DNA of 64,000 bases, from positions 124,001-188,000 of the forward strand of contig JANQBS010000019.1 of NCBI GenBank assembly GCA_033085395.1, read 5' to 3'. Source of the DNA: Xanthoparmelia taractica. Taxonomy: Eukaryota > Ascomycota > Lecanoromycetes > Lecanorales > Parmeliaceae. Shown in pieces: positions 44,858 through 56,467 of this stretch (position 1 is the first letter of the stretch; each line of letters opens with the position of its first letter). The notes under the pieces were generated by a model, which was given only the letters and a program-made list of their open reading frames with translations, was not told the origin of the DNA and searched no databases. Position numbers and translations under genes: made by a program.

Positions 44858-45606
44858 AGCTTGCTACGCTGAATTTGCTTCAAATCTCACGACACAAAGT
44901 ATTGCATATCTGTGCTACTTGCAACGCACAACCTCCGAACTGCCGTCTCCCGACTTCGATGGTTTGTGACATGCTCTGTCTGGGACCGATTGTGGCACTA
45001 AGAGCTTGTCAAGGAAGCTGCAGAATTCTTGACAGCAAGAATTCAGGTTTGTGGGTAACCGTAAAAGACACCAATCATGTCATCACTTCTATGGGACCAA
45101 AGATCTGGGAGCTCACGAAGACTGCTGTCGGGTGTAGCTGTGGGAGACAATCGAGTGGTTGATGCAAAGGCTCACTCTGATCATATCCAATGCCTATACC
45201 GGTGGCTGCACGGACTGAACTAGGATCGCTCGATGGCTTGCCAGACCGAGGTCGCAGAATCGGATCATAATCCTTCTGAAGTTGCCAATATTGGCTTCAT
45301 TCTTATTGTGATTGACCAATTCCGTCGCCATACCCCGTGCTATACTTGTAAGCCGAGACAACTTGCAATGATTATCAGGACGAATTGCGAAGCAGGACTG
45401 ACTTCGAAACTTTGTGTGGCTCGCTTTTTGAGTCTAGCATCCAAAAGAGTATCCTAACTCCGAAGGTTCACAGTGCCACATTATGAGCCAGGAGGCAGGT
45501 TATACTTGATTTGGAAACCGTCTTGTAAAGCTTTCCATTTAGAGAAATCTGAGCTTGGTCGAGATGTCTGAATTGTTAGGTGTCTCTGGAACCAATGGTC
45601 GGTATA
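44858..45606. other. Convergent 3' spacer
   Basis: 750 bp between the stops of RFC2 and DUS2. Frames up to 95 codons were seen, none convincing. Confidence 0.45.
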
Positions 45607-46854
45607 TTACAACATTTCAGACCGCCATTGCGGGCATTGCCGGCATCGCACCCACGCCTCGCTCAGATAATGGGCTTCTGCTTTCTTTGTCAATTGATCT
45701 TTGCTTTCCCAGGTTCCCCCAGCAGCTTGTGCGCTTTTGTTTTGGTGCTTTGCTTTCTTCATAGCCTTGGTCTCCTTCTGCTCGTTCAGACCAAGCCTCT
45801 CGTCCACATCTTTTGCTAAATCAACCATGTCATGCAGCTCCAAGACCTCGCAGACTTGTCGATAACTCATGCAAGCAGCGACCTTCCTGAACGCTTCGGC
45901 TTTCCCAGGCATTAGTTGACTGAGCAGGAACTTGGTGTTTCCCCATTTGTTCTCCACCTCCAACGCTGTCTTCATGTACTCAGTCACCACCTCCCTCCAC
46001 GGTAACAGTCCGCCTTCTTCTTCCGTCCTGAAACAGCTGGAGTTTGCCTCTGCAGCCGTTGCTATCATGCCACCATCAACACCATACTCTTGCGCCAATT
46101 GCAACGCCTCATCTCTATTCTTGACGTCTCCATTCATCAAGCAGGCCACACCTTCCTCCCGACAAATTTCCGCGATCATTCGTAGCTGTTCTCGTATAGC
46201 CCTTTCTCTCGGCCTCATGGGCGTGGTACGACAGTGTACCGTCAGTCCTACTATACCAGTCTTGCAAAGCCTCCTTACAAGTGGTTCTGTTTTCTCTGCT
46301 GTCTCCAAAAGGCGAATCTTCACGCTAATTCCGATTTCATATACCTCAGCCACCTCTTTCACCAGTGCTGTTAGAATCGAAGCTAGCAAGTCCGGTGTTT
46401 GCAACAGCGCAGCTCCCATACCGCCTGAGGTAGAGAACGGCTTTGGGCACCCTGCATTGACGTCTATTCCGGCCACATCTTCGGCAACAAGCTTTGCAGC
46501 CTCAACAGCCGTTTGGGGCGAAGCAGTCCCAATCTGGAATATCAATTTCCCATGTTCTCGAGTAGGATGTAGTCTGTAGATCAAGCTCTCTTTTTGGGGT
46601 GAAGATTGTGGTCTCGAGGCATTTGAAGGCAAGCGAGTAAAATCGATAGTAGACGTCGTTGGGTTGAAGCGTTTGGTCGTCCCTATCATAGACTTGTCGA
46701 CAGTTTCAGGGCCCCAAACCAAATCTGCGCCGTACTTGAGAGCGAGCAAACGAGATGGCAGTTCGCCGGAACGGACCATAGGTGCGAGTACGACCTTTCC
46801 CCGGTAATCCACGCCATTCTTGGGTATAGGAACTCGTTTGGGCGTGGATGCCAT
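45607..46854 (-). CDS. DUS2: tRNA-dihydrouridine synthase 2
   Basis: FMN enzyme reducing uridine-20 in tRNA D-loops, cytosolic (yeast Smm1). Single exon, 415 residues from MASTPKRVPIP; in-frame ATGs at 46878 (MLRSLASV) and further upstream allow longer forms. Motifs: GKVVLAPMVRSGELPSRLLA and YGADLVWGPE (FMN site), GIDVNAGCPKPFSTSGGMG with the catalytic Cys, VKIRLL, LTVHCRTTPMRPRERA, and MNGDVKNRDEALQLAQEYG. PFSTSGGMG, where many DUS have a Ser/Gly-rich loop, fits Dus2. The C-terminal 60 residues are Lys/Gln-rich. It faces IPP1 head to head. Confidence 0.92.
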   Translation of the reverse strand: MASTPKRVPIPKNGVDYRGKVVLAPMVRSGELPSRLLALKYGADLVWGPETVDKSMIGTTKRFNPTTSTIDFTRLPSNASRPQSSPQKESLIYRLHPTREHGKLIFQIGTASPQTAVEAAKLVAEDVAGIDVNAGCPKPFSTSGGMGAALLQTPDLLASILTALVKEVAEVYEIGISVKIRLLETAEKTEPLVRRLCKTGIVGLTVHCRTTPMRPRERAIREQLRMIAEICREEGVACLMNGDVKNRDEALQLAQEYGVDGGMIATAAEANSSCFRTEEEGGLLPWREVVTEYMKTALEVENKWGNTKFLLSQLMPGKAEAFRKVAACMSYRQVCEVLELHDMVDLAKDVDERLGLNEQKETKAMKKAKHQNKSAQAAGGTWESKDQLTKKAEAHYLSEAWVRCRQCPQWRSEML

Positions 46855-47281
46855 GACACTAGCAAGCGATCTAAGCATCAAAGACCAGTAGTTATCACCA
46901 TGCGAGGTTGTGGAGTGGTAGAAGCACAAGATTGATTCGAGTCCAATATCATTGCCAAGGAAATCTTTTTTTTGTTGCGGTGAAGTTCACTTTGCCTGTA
47001 GCCCCCAATCACGTTCAATTGCTTCTGCATTCAATCTTTTGGAGTTGCATAAATGGTCAACATTACATATGCTAGGCTCTAGGAACGCAAGACGTGTGTT
47101 CCAAAAAGGGCGAATTACCAGATTTAGCGTTGTCAACCTGCATCTTGACCGCACAGCTTGTGTGTCCACACTGGCTCCCCCCGACCCAAAATCGAGCCCC
47201 ACCAGAAATTTCGACTTTACAACCTCTCGAGCCCAGCAGATCTCAAGACATCTCTCAAGCCAGAAATCGCAGAATCTCAAG
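46855..47281. promoter_or_regulatory. Bidirectional promoter and possible coding leader, DUS2 / IPP1
   Basis: 427 bp between starts. An ATG at 47069 is in frame with IPP1 without stops and would add 71 residues with a mitochondrial-type presequence. Confidence 0.5.
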
Positions 47282-48387
47282 ATGAGTTCACTCCCAGTCA
47301 GCGAGAAGGGCTATCATGCCAATGCCCCGTCCGGATACTCTGTCAGAAAGAATGGGGCACCCAACACAGTGGAGCACCGCATCTACATTGAAAAGGATGG
47401 AGTGCCATTGTCGCCATTTCATGACATCCCATTGTACGCCAATGAACAGCAAACTGTTCTCAACATGATCGTGGAAATTCCGCGATGGACCAATGCCAAG
47501 ATGGAGGTGAGTTGACCAGCTTTGAGAGAGGCCTCATACTACGCAGTCACTTTATTATCAAAGGCATTGATGCTGATATGATCCTTCTAGATATCCAAGG
47601 AAGAAACACTGAACCCCATCAAGCAAGATATCAAGAAGGGCAAGCTTCGCTATGTCCGCAACTGCTTTCCTCACAAAGGCTACCTCTGGAACTATGGGGC
47701 GTTCCCTCAGGTACGAGCACTTTACGAATTCCCTTGTTCCTTCACTGACCAACGTACATAGACCTGGGAAGACCCAAACGTTCTCCACCCAGAGACCAAG
47801 GCCAAGGGTGACAACGATCCTCTCGACGTCTGCGAGATTGGTGAGCTTGTTGCAACTCCAGGACAAATCAAGCAAGTCAAGGTCCTAGGAGTCATGGCCC
47901 TGCTTGACGAGGAGGAGACTGATTGGAAGATCATTGTCATCGACGTCAACGACCCATTGGCACCTCGACTCAACGACATTGAGGATGTTGAGCGACATCT
48001 ACCCGGTCTGTTGAGAGCTACTAACGAGTGGTTCCGTATCTATAAAATCCCAGATGGAAAGCCAGAAAACCAGTTTGCTTTCTCAGGCGAGTGCAAGAAT
48101 AAGAAGTACGCCATGGATGTCATTCGTGAATGTGCGGAGGCCTGGGAGAAGTTGATTACTGGCAGGACCCAACCAGGGGGGATTTCCCTGTAAGTTGTAT
48201 TGATCTTTTAACTGTCGCAAATGTACCGAGACATTAATGCTGCTATAGGGCCAATGGGACCGTTCCGCACTCCCCTGACCGTGTGGATCCTAGCTCCCTT
48301 AAAATCCCCAGGCATGAGGACCTGGCCCCCAAGCCAATTGACGGGATTTATGATAAGTGGTTCTTCATCTCTGGCGCTGCCGTCTAA
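47282..48387 (+). CDS. IPP1: Inorganic pyrophosphatase
   Basis: Soluble family I pyrophosphatase hydrolysing PPi with Mg2+, driving biosynthetic reactions. Four exons (47282-47506, 47591-47710, 47762-48189, 48249-48387) give 303 residues from MSSLPVSEKGYHANAP, close to yeast Ipp1. Key segments: PLYANEQQTVLNMIVEIPRW, LRYVRNCFPHKGYLWNYGAFP, GDNDPLDVCEIGE (metal-binding Asp residues), WKIIVIDVNDPLAPRLNDI and FAFSGECKNKKYAMDVI. The C-terminus ends DGIYDKWFFISGAAV. An in-frame upstream ATG (47069) could give a longer, mitochondrial form. The short 48388-48565 spacer separates it from MRPL44 (convergent). Confidence 0.95.
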
Positions 48388-48565
48388 GCTCGCCACTCTT
48401 CTCAAGCCAATACCCTCCCAGAATAGGTTGTGTCCATACGGATGGGAAATCCTGGGAATGTCCAAAAGTTCGTTTCCAGCAGCAGAAAGCTTAGAATAGA
48501 GAATACATAAACCCGTATGACACTGCTCTCGAAACTCCATGCAGATGCTTGATTTTCACCGTCAT

Positions 48566-48927
48566 TCAATTGCCGGCCAGATCTGCCTGTCGGTTCAAAA
48601 CCCTTGAATGACGGTCCACCTCCTCCACAACGTCATTAATTTTCAGCTTCTCAGTGTCCAGTTGCATTTCTTTCCCATCTCCTATAAAGACATCTGATCA
48701 GCTGGGGCGGATAGTATTGGATTCGATCGGCCAGATGCAAAGCACATACTGAATTTGAGCTTCAAGAAGCTAGGCTCTTGGCTATCGCGCTGAAGCACTG
48801 TGGTATTGATCTTCATTGTATTTCTGGCATTGGCTGGAAGATGAGCCAGAAAGACTCGACAGGTCTTCGAAGGCTTTGTGAACGGATTGAATCTAGTAGT
48901 CACTTCGGTGATGTGCTTTGTGATCAT
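48566..48927 (-). CDS. MRPL44: Mitochondrial large-subunit ribosomal protein mL53
   Basis: Component of the mitoribosome large subunit (yeast Mrpl44). Exons 48750-48927 and 48566-48681 over a 68-nt intron (GTATGT donor, TTATAG acceptor) give 97 residues, the family length. The sequence MITKHITEVTTRFNPFTKPS, RVFLAHLPANARNTMKINT, FLKLKFRDGKEMQLDTEKLK and INDVVEEVDRHSRVL matches the mL53 fold (thioredoxin-like) throughout. No separate presequence is visible, as in yeast. The start lies 220 bp from the SEC20 start in head-to-head orientation. Confidence 0.92.
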
Positions 48928-49147
48928 GACTTCGAGTCCCCAAGCAGCTGAGGAGTCGAATCAGCACTAGAGTGTAGATCTTGGTTGTATTCGAATGCGT
49001 GACTTCAGTAAAGGTCCTTCTTTCGCAAATCCAAAAGGATGGTCGGAGGAAAACTGAGCAGTCGGCAGGTCAATCATTTTGGAGTGGGCGGAAATTACCC
49101 GCAACGTCCTCTCTTTCACCACCCTCATCAATTCCTTGAGCTTGGAA

Positions 49148-50588
49148 ATGAGTACGCAAGCACTTAATGCCCGCTTGACAACACTTTTCGAGTCTCTAAA
49201 GCAGACGCAGCAGCTCATCACTCGGCTCTCCAAATTCCCCGCCCAACCTGGCTCCACCCCTTCCAATGTTGACGAGGGCGACGCCCGGGTGGAACTTGGT
49301 GCAGAGATCCAGCAGAGCTTGAAGGAGCAGGAGGAAGAGTTCGAGTTACTTCGGCAAGAGGTCGAAGATCAGACAAATACGTCTAGTTGGTCATCGAGCG
49401 CTCGCCGCAGAGACAGCGCAAAAGACAGTCAAAGGACAGATTTAGCAGCACAAATTACACGTTTGGGGGAGGATCTGAAAATGTAGGAATCGTTAAGCAT
49501 TTATATCTCTTCACAACATACTCACGCACACGGCCACAGTGCGCGTGCCCAATTTCGCAAAGCTCAGCTTCAAGCCAAGCGCAACGCAGAAGCCGCAAAG
49601 CGCAAAGAACGAGAGCTTCTATTCGCAGGTATACAAGAGGGAAACAGTACTACAGCCTACGGTCGAAGAAAGGGACAAGAGAAGCTATCACAGGAAGAAG
49701 TACTACTCAATGCTTCGAGCGACGTGACTGCTGCATTGAGAAGGACGCATACTCTGATGTCAGCGGAGCTCGAAAGGAGCCAATTTGCACGGGAGACTCT
49801 AGGTGAGAATATCAGGTCTGCTTTGATTTTTAGCATGGCTAACGTTCTACGAAGAAAACTCCACGAAGGACTTGGCTACGCTCTCGGAATCTTATAACAA
49901 CCTTGACACTCTTCTCTCGTCGTCACGTTCACTTGTTTCGAGTCTTATACACTCGCAGAAATCTGATACCTGGTACCTCGAGAGCGCATTTTATATCCTT
50001 GCTGTTACTATTGCCTGGCTTGTGTTCCGACGGCTCATCTACGGACCCGGCTGGTGGCTGTTATATTTGCCTACGAAGTGGCTGTGGCGACTGAGCCTGT
50101 TTTCCGTGCAGCTTTTGGTAGGTTCGCTATCAGCAGTAGCTGGAACTGTTGGAGCAAGAAGTCAGAGCAGTGCCCTTGCTCGAGCTTCGGAAAGCATCTC
50201 TACGAGCCTGGCGCAGAAGCCTACCGGTACGGGCAAGATCCCGACTTTCAGACCAGATAGTCCGGCACCTTCAATCCACGTGGGAGCTGGCGGACAAGGC
50301 GCTAAGATGCAGCAGCCGGAGCAGCCTTCACGAATAGAGGACAAGAGCTTGTCAGATCACATGGGGGAGATGGCCGAGCAGAGTCAGTTGGCCAAACAGA
50401 GTCAGACGGAAGAGCAGAGTCAGAAGGAGGAGCATACCCAGCCAGAGGACATAGCTACTCTGGAAGAAGAACGGCAGGGCACCGTACTACGAGAGAGGAG
50501 AGAGGACGAGCCTCCGAATCCCAAGAAGCGGATGTGGGAAGAGCCCATTGATCGATCACGGGAGAACGCCCCACGAGACGAGCTGTAA
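49148..50588 (+). CDS. SEC20: Sec20-type SNARE
   Basis: Qb-SNARE of the ER involved in Golgi-to-ER retrograde fusion with Ufe1, Use1 and Sec22. Exons 49148-49482, 49540-49802 and 49855-50588 give 443 residues. The N-terminal half is coiled coil. The Sec20 domain begins at ALRRTHTLMSAELERSQFA and continues DLATLSESYNNLDTLLSSSR to SQKSDTWYLESAFYILAV. The membrane anchor is FYILAVTIAWLVFRRLIYGP, followed by a second hydrophobic patch and a long lumenal tail with repeated QSQ/EE units. The last four residues are RDEL, a KDEL-type ER retrieval signal, in line with the HDEL tail of yeast Sec20. Confidence 0.92.
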
Positions 50589-50836
50589 ATAGGCTTATAG
50601 CTATATTCACGAAACTTGTTCGTCTCTCGCGTCCCATCAGTTTCAGCGTCTACGTCGTACAACATGACAGATTCGAGCTCTAGCGTTTTACACTTCGGTG
50701 TTAACGGATTTAGCGAGCAAAGACTTTGGCAGCAATGTTGACTTCATAATGCTGCCAAAATCACGTCGCGACACCAGACCTTCCGACTGATCAGCGCATA
50801 TCTTAAGTCCTTCAACCCCACCAAAGTCCCCCAGAA

Positions 50837-51844
50837 ATGGCTTCCATGCCTCTCACGTCCCGTTGGATAACCCTGTATACCCACACCCTCCCCAACCTCG
50901 CCCGTTCCAAATCCCCCTCTCAACCCAATTGGCCCGTCCACCTGGACCATTGCTTCGCCCGCATCATCCTCGACGCAGTCATCGGCAACTCGACCTCGAC
51001 CCGTCCAGACGAAACACCCGCGCCCTGGACCGCGAAGCTGAAATCGCCCGCGGTCAAGAACATGAGCTCAGAGCAACTGGAAGCGTGTATAGAGCTCGGC
51101 GAAGCCATAGCCGAAGGACGGATCGATCTGGTGGAATTGGACCGGCGGAGTCTGACGGTTCGAGGCAAGACGCTCAAAGGTGACAAGAGGAAAAGAGGAG
51201 ATGTACCCGGCGACGGCGCCCCAGACGCAAAGAAGCCCAAGAAACCACAAGCCCGCCAGAGCCAACAACAGCGCGACATCCGCGCCGCCATGGGCGCCTC
51301 CCTTCCTCCGACTCCGCCCAAATCTGAATCGCCATCGCCGGCGCCGATTGACCCGGCCGTGTCCTCTGAAATCGCCTCGCATCCGACCCTCACGCCCTTC
51401 CGCAGACGCGTCCTGCTTGCTCTCTGCCAAGTGCCGTCGGGTTCATACACAACCTATCTCGATCTCTCGAACCATCTGTCATCCTCGCCTCGCGCGGTGG
51501 GCAACGCGCTGCGGAATAATCCGTTTGCTCCAAGGGTGCCCTGTCATCGGGTCGTCGCTGCCGACGGGGGCATTGGGGGATTCGGCGGAGAGTAAGTCCC
51601 ACCCCCCCCCAACCCAACAAGCCTGTTCTCGTGACCAGAAAGAAGCCTCAGAGAAGACTTCAGCTGACCCCGGGATGTTTGCAGGTGGGGGGTTACGGGT
51701 AAACATAACGGGGAGAAGGTGCGGTTGCTGAAAGGTGAGGGCGTCAAGGTCGATGGTGCGGGCGGGAGAGTGATTGGGTCTCCGTGGTCGGGGTTTGTGC
51801 AGTGGGATAAGAGCCGGGATCCCGGATACGGGTCGATGAGGTAG
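50837..51844 (+). CDS. MGT1: Methylated-DNA-protein cysteine methyltransferase (O6-alkylguanine repair)
   Basis: Suicide repair protein moving alkyl groups from O6-alkylguanine to its own Cys. Exons 50837-51591 and 51685-51844 over a 93-nt intron give 304 residues, against about 190-210 for the core family. The active site is FAPRVPCHRVVAADGGIGGF; the helix-turn-helix is YTTYLDLSNHLSSSPRAVGN with the Arg finger region ALRNNPF; the splice rebuilds FGGEWGVTGKHN. The extra length is an N-terminal 110-residue segment (LTSRWITLYTHTLPNLARSK) plus a Lys/Pro-rich, nuclear-signal-like linker (DKRKRGDVPGD, DAKKPKKPQA). The N-terminal part also looks conserved and is not a standard MGMT N-domain. Confidence 0.9.
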
Positions 51845-52523
51845 ATACTCACAAGAGGCAGCAGAAATGGAGGTTACGATGGAGACGAAGGGGTTGCCGC
51901 CCTCGGAGCGAAATGGCTCCTCGTCGTGAACCAAAGGCTCAGAGGCAACACAGGGCAGCTGTGACAAAATCTCTCTAAGAGCAAGTCTATAAGGAGGGCC
52001 GTCCATGGGTCGAAGAGAGCCTTCCGCATCAATATTACGTTGTGGCCTTTGAGGTGGTCACAAGCATGCACGAGTGGCTGACGGGGTCTTGAAATCGTGC
52101 TGGAAATTGACGGCAAAGTTACCGTGAAAGCATTTCAATGTGCTCAGAGCTGCTGCGGGCCCTTCGTTCCAACGGTATCAAGCTACTGATAATATGCACA
52201 ACTATGCGCCGCGGCTCAGAAAAGACGTGCTTTGCACGATTCCCGAGGCAACCTCAAAAGATCTGACCAGAGCCCAAATTGCGTCTGTCAGGAGGGGGGA
52301 TATATGATCCCAACCTCCAAACCGTGCAGGCACTCCACGTACACCACGCCTGCCCTCCAAAAATAGTGTATCGGTAACCAAACCATCACCCCGGGGTATC
52401 GCAACATCATGACCGAAAAGACCGCTTGACGAACGCTAAAAACGCCTCGATGAGCCTTGCCCTTTTTACGTGTCCCTTATGTCTGTCATTAGAGATCCCC
52501 ATGAAGACGTCCATGATTCTCCA
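51845..52523. other. Convergent 3' spacer
   Basis: Between the stops of MGT1 and the phosphodiesterase gene; nothing recognised. Confidence 0.45.
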
Positions 52524-55500
52524 TCAGGGGCTGGTCTCCGCGCCCTTTCCTCTTTTCTTCCAAAAGTTGAAATTAAACCTCGAGCCCTTTCTTCCGACAA
52601 CGCGTTGGTGCCCACCTCCATCTCTCATGCTGCCGTTGCTCATGACTGAGGTTTTGACGTCCATATCTTTGGCTCCATCCAGTCCTGTCGCGCTTCCAGG
52701 TCCGTGTCCGTTCCCGGGTCGCTCCAAGTTTACGACGTCCGGCATGCCTTTGCGCTCAGGGCTGGCCCAGCTGTCTAGTCTAGACTGAGAACTCTTCTCA
52801 TCGCTATCTACAGTTAGGACGCTCGTTGCCTGGGTTCCGGTCGGAGAGTACGGCGCAGATTGAGATATATTGGTATTGTTGGTATGGGCGCCAGAAGATG
52901 AGCGATGGTGAGCGAAATGTGCGTAGGGTCTACCTACGATTGTATTGGCTGTAAAGCGGTTGGATCGCCAATTTTCGGTATCATCGCCTTTGCTGCCGCG
53001 ACGTGAAATATCTCCTCCCCCAGCAGATCCGCGAGAGCCGCGGCGACTTTCATTTGCCGACAAGCCAGTTCCAGAAAATGCTGTTTGAGACAGAGTGTCC
53101 TCCGAAGCGCGTCCTTTTGGTTGCATGTTCTCAGAAGTGGTAACAGAAGATGCGGCTTGAGACCTCAAGTCGGCATTTAAGCCTAGTTGCAGCTGACTGG
53201 GCGAGCTGTTATTCAGCCGTCTAGTTGTGACAGTTGCATGCGAGGTACTCGCAACAGGAGACGCACCTGATGAGCGACGCGAATATGAGGCTGCATCGGG
53301 ATTGGGATTCACTTGGTTCAGATTGCGGCCGAGGGAGGAACGACGGGATGTGTTTGGGCTTTGAGCACCCGAATCGAAAGAGCCGAGATGGTGGGGAACT
53401 GAGGAAGCGGACGCCCTACGCGGCTCATCCGCCGACTGCGCAGCTTGCGCAATTGGCGAGGTCTCCAGAGGCTGAGATGCTGGCAGTCCTTCCGGATGTG
53501 AGAATTCTGGCTGGCTGGCAGGACGGTCAGGGCTCCCCGAGCGTGGGGATAACAGAACTTCGGACGACCTATACTTTTTCGAGCCCATGGCGTCCTCTTT
53601 GAGTGTCTGTTTTTTTATCCTTTCAGTCCAGATCTCTTGATTCGCTTTCATCTCATTGACGGCGAACGCCATTGCAGGCAGAATATCCGTAACGGCCTCG
53701 AACAGTGGGCGAGCAAAAATGTTCATGAAGCTGTTTTGGGAGTTTCCAAGCTTGATCAGGTTGCCCAGCTCTGGCGGACCACCAAAAAGTGTGGTAGGTA
53801 TGCCAACATCCTTTTCCATCACACCTTGATTGGCAAATTCAAGCTGAAGAATGTTGGCCCATTTGACGGCGACTTCGAAAGGACGTGCCTAAAACGACAT
53901 CAACCCCGCTGCCATGTTATTCACCACGGCAAAGGTACTTACAACATTGCTAATGTCTGCGCACTTGACGAGTAAGGCACATGTAAGGATCCTATAGTCC
54001 TCAAGGACTTGAGGACTCCAGCCGTCGGTGCCATGGTTATGGTACACCTTGCTCTGCAAATTTCCAAGCTCCTTCATGTAATTGAAATGCAGACCCATAT
54101 CAGTTGCTAGTATTGAGTTAATCATAAGCCCACGCATTGGGATGTCCTCAAATGCAGCCTTCCAGTAGCGGCGGAGAATCTGCGAGTAGGCTGCACAGTG
54201 AAATGCTTCCAGCACTGATTTGTCATTATATAGTTGAGCGAGTGGTGCATTGAGAGCAACAAGGAACGCGTTATTGACACCTGGGTGGCCGACATCATGC
54301 CCGATGGCCGTTATTAGGAGTGTAAGAGCGTCGAACGGCTTCAGTAGAGCTGCAATTGGCGAAGCTTGTCTATTCACGCTTGATCGTGCTGACGAAGCTG
54401 GAAAGGGCGGTAGTGTGCCCAGCTGGATGAGGAAGTAGAAAATGGCTTGCATGACATCGACTACATGGCGAAAATTGTGATAATTCACGAAGTCATTGTA
54501 AGCAGCACGGCTGGCCATCAAGAAGACTCTCAGGTCAGCTGTAGACAATCGCCACTTATCAAGTTCCGGGATAGTCAGAGCGTGTTGAAGCATCAGGAAG
54601 GCTGCGTGAACCAATTCATCCTCCGAGTAGTCGTGGCCGGAGAAAGCCCAAGACCCAAGCGCGTGTGATAGCGCTTCTTTCTTTTTCGATTCCAGAGAAG
54701 GCAGCTTCTTTAGGTCCATTGGGTGCAGTTCTTCATCTGGATTGCAGATGCCTTTCATGAGCCCTGAGACCATAGCTTCTCGGAGGTAAGCATATGGTTT
54801 GTTGTCATTGTTGCCAAGCCAAGAACGCTTTCTCACCCTCTTCTGCGCGAGGAATTTGGTACGTTCATTGAGCGCCTTCTTGTGCGCACGATAAGCATGC
54901 ACTACCAAGCCACGAAGACGTTCTTCTTGCAGAGGGGATATTAGGACATCTACAGCTCCAGTGTCAATGCATCTCAGCATTAGTTGTTGTTGTGACTGGG
55001 CCGATGTGCCGGCTGCCCTTCTCGGACTGGAGGATGGCGCCCCAAACACGGGGAAGCCGCCTGACGAAGGCCGTGATGGGCGGTTGCTTGAAAATACCTG
55101 GCTGGTACGGTGTTCATGTCCCTTGTCGTAAATCATCGCCACAGGTACGACCAGCTTTGAAAGGCTTGAAGATGAAATTTCTGCAGAAATGTGCTGTAGA
55201 AGCGGGAGACCGTAGCAGTCTGCGAAGTCTGAAGATGAAGGCTCTTTGAAACTGTCGCCCGAAGGACCTTCTCCCCGGTCGTCGCCCGGTGTCCCTAGGA
55301 GGACAAGTACAGGTTGGATGTTACTACTGAGAGATTCGAGGTGTGAGACCTCAGCCATGCAGCTATTGCCGGAGGTACAGGTACGCACTTCAGTGTGTTA
55401 GTCTACAGGGTTGGAGCGAGTAGCAAGTAATCTCAGGACGCATTTTGAGGCCTTACTCCGCGAATGCAAAGGGTAAACAGACATACCTCCATTGAATACA

Positions 55501-55709
55501 GAGAGAAGACTCTTAAGGTTGCTGCGCACCTCTTCTATTTCTCCAAGGATAGCTTTCAAGCACTCCGGATTCCGATCCTCCCACATATGGTCGCTGTAGT
55601 TGTTTGCTCCATGTGAACGACTTGAATCGGACTTTTGAACGAGTTTCCCGTCGAGCTCTCGGCTCACTCGGGCGTCGACATAGACGATGTGGTATTGTGC
55701 ATGATCCAT
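52524..55709 (-). CDS. PDE2: 3',5'-cyclic nucleotide phosphodiesterase, HD type
   Basis: Hydrolyses cAMP, limiting PKA signalling. Exons 55487-55709, 53943-55387 and 52524-53888 give 1010 residues; introns are 99 and 54 nt. Residues about 1-200 are of uncertain fold (MDHAQYHIVYVDARVSRELD could be a degenerate receiver-like domain). The catalytic domain spans about 300-650: NYHNFRHVVDVMQAIFYFL holds the PDE signature start, LLITAIGHDVGHPGVNNAFL the HD metal site, LATDMGLHFNY and LVKCADISNVARPFEVAVKW the second metal site and the Q-pocket side. The C-terminal 330 residues are Ser-rich and disordered, with several RRxS-type sites (SRRSSLG, SRRGSKG) that fit PKA feedback phosphorylation. An enzyme with such tails is typical of Pezizomycotina. 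Confidence 0.9.
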
Positions 55710-56467
55710 GACGGTATGTCACAGCTGACCAATGCGGGGTCCCGTTCGGGTGGCTTCGTAAATGGCGTACGGAAGCTTTATTTCTGTTGTCGTGACTGCT
55801 CGTGCAAACAAGTGGAGGTGGGCACGGGACGGGATACTGATAGATTCTACCCGAATGAATGTAAAGATCAGACGAGGTGGTTTTGGTTTCGGGTTTGTTG
55901 GTGGGCCGAGTAGAGCGCAATGGATGAGCGCAAGTAGTCTCCGACGCAAGCAGACGGTGCGCGCACCGATACTGCACAGCGAATCAGGACAGTATCTGGG
56001 ATTCGGCTCTGGTTGGGTTGAGTAGGTGAGGAGAAAGATAGCGGAGAGTGGACGACTATTGAAGCGAGGTGGATCTCGGGCGCACGTCTTTAGAGGAAAA
56101 CCGTGAGGTCCTACACCGAGCAGGTATCCGGTGCCACCGTGTACAGTCTAATGGTCGTGGTGATGTCTGAGGGACGGGTATGAGGGCGATTTGGCGACCA
56201 TGTGTAGGTAATACTGTTGGGGCGTAGTGTTCGTGAGCAATAGACGGTGACCTCCCCTTCTCATGTGCTCCTGCTCTTAATAGTACGCGAACAATTTTTC
56301 ACCCTCGGGTTGACTCAGGACTTGGCAGACCTTGCTCTTCGCTTGCTATGTGCTATTTGATCCAAGCGGCGCCAGCGTCGCGGGCAAAGAGACGTTGGAT
56401 CTATGCGCAACATCCGGTGCGAGTATGAGGGGATTTTGCTGTGTGGCCAAGAAGGGTTCAGGACATT

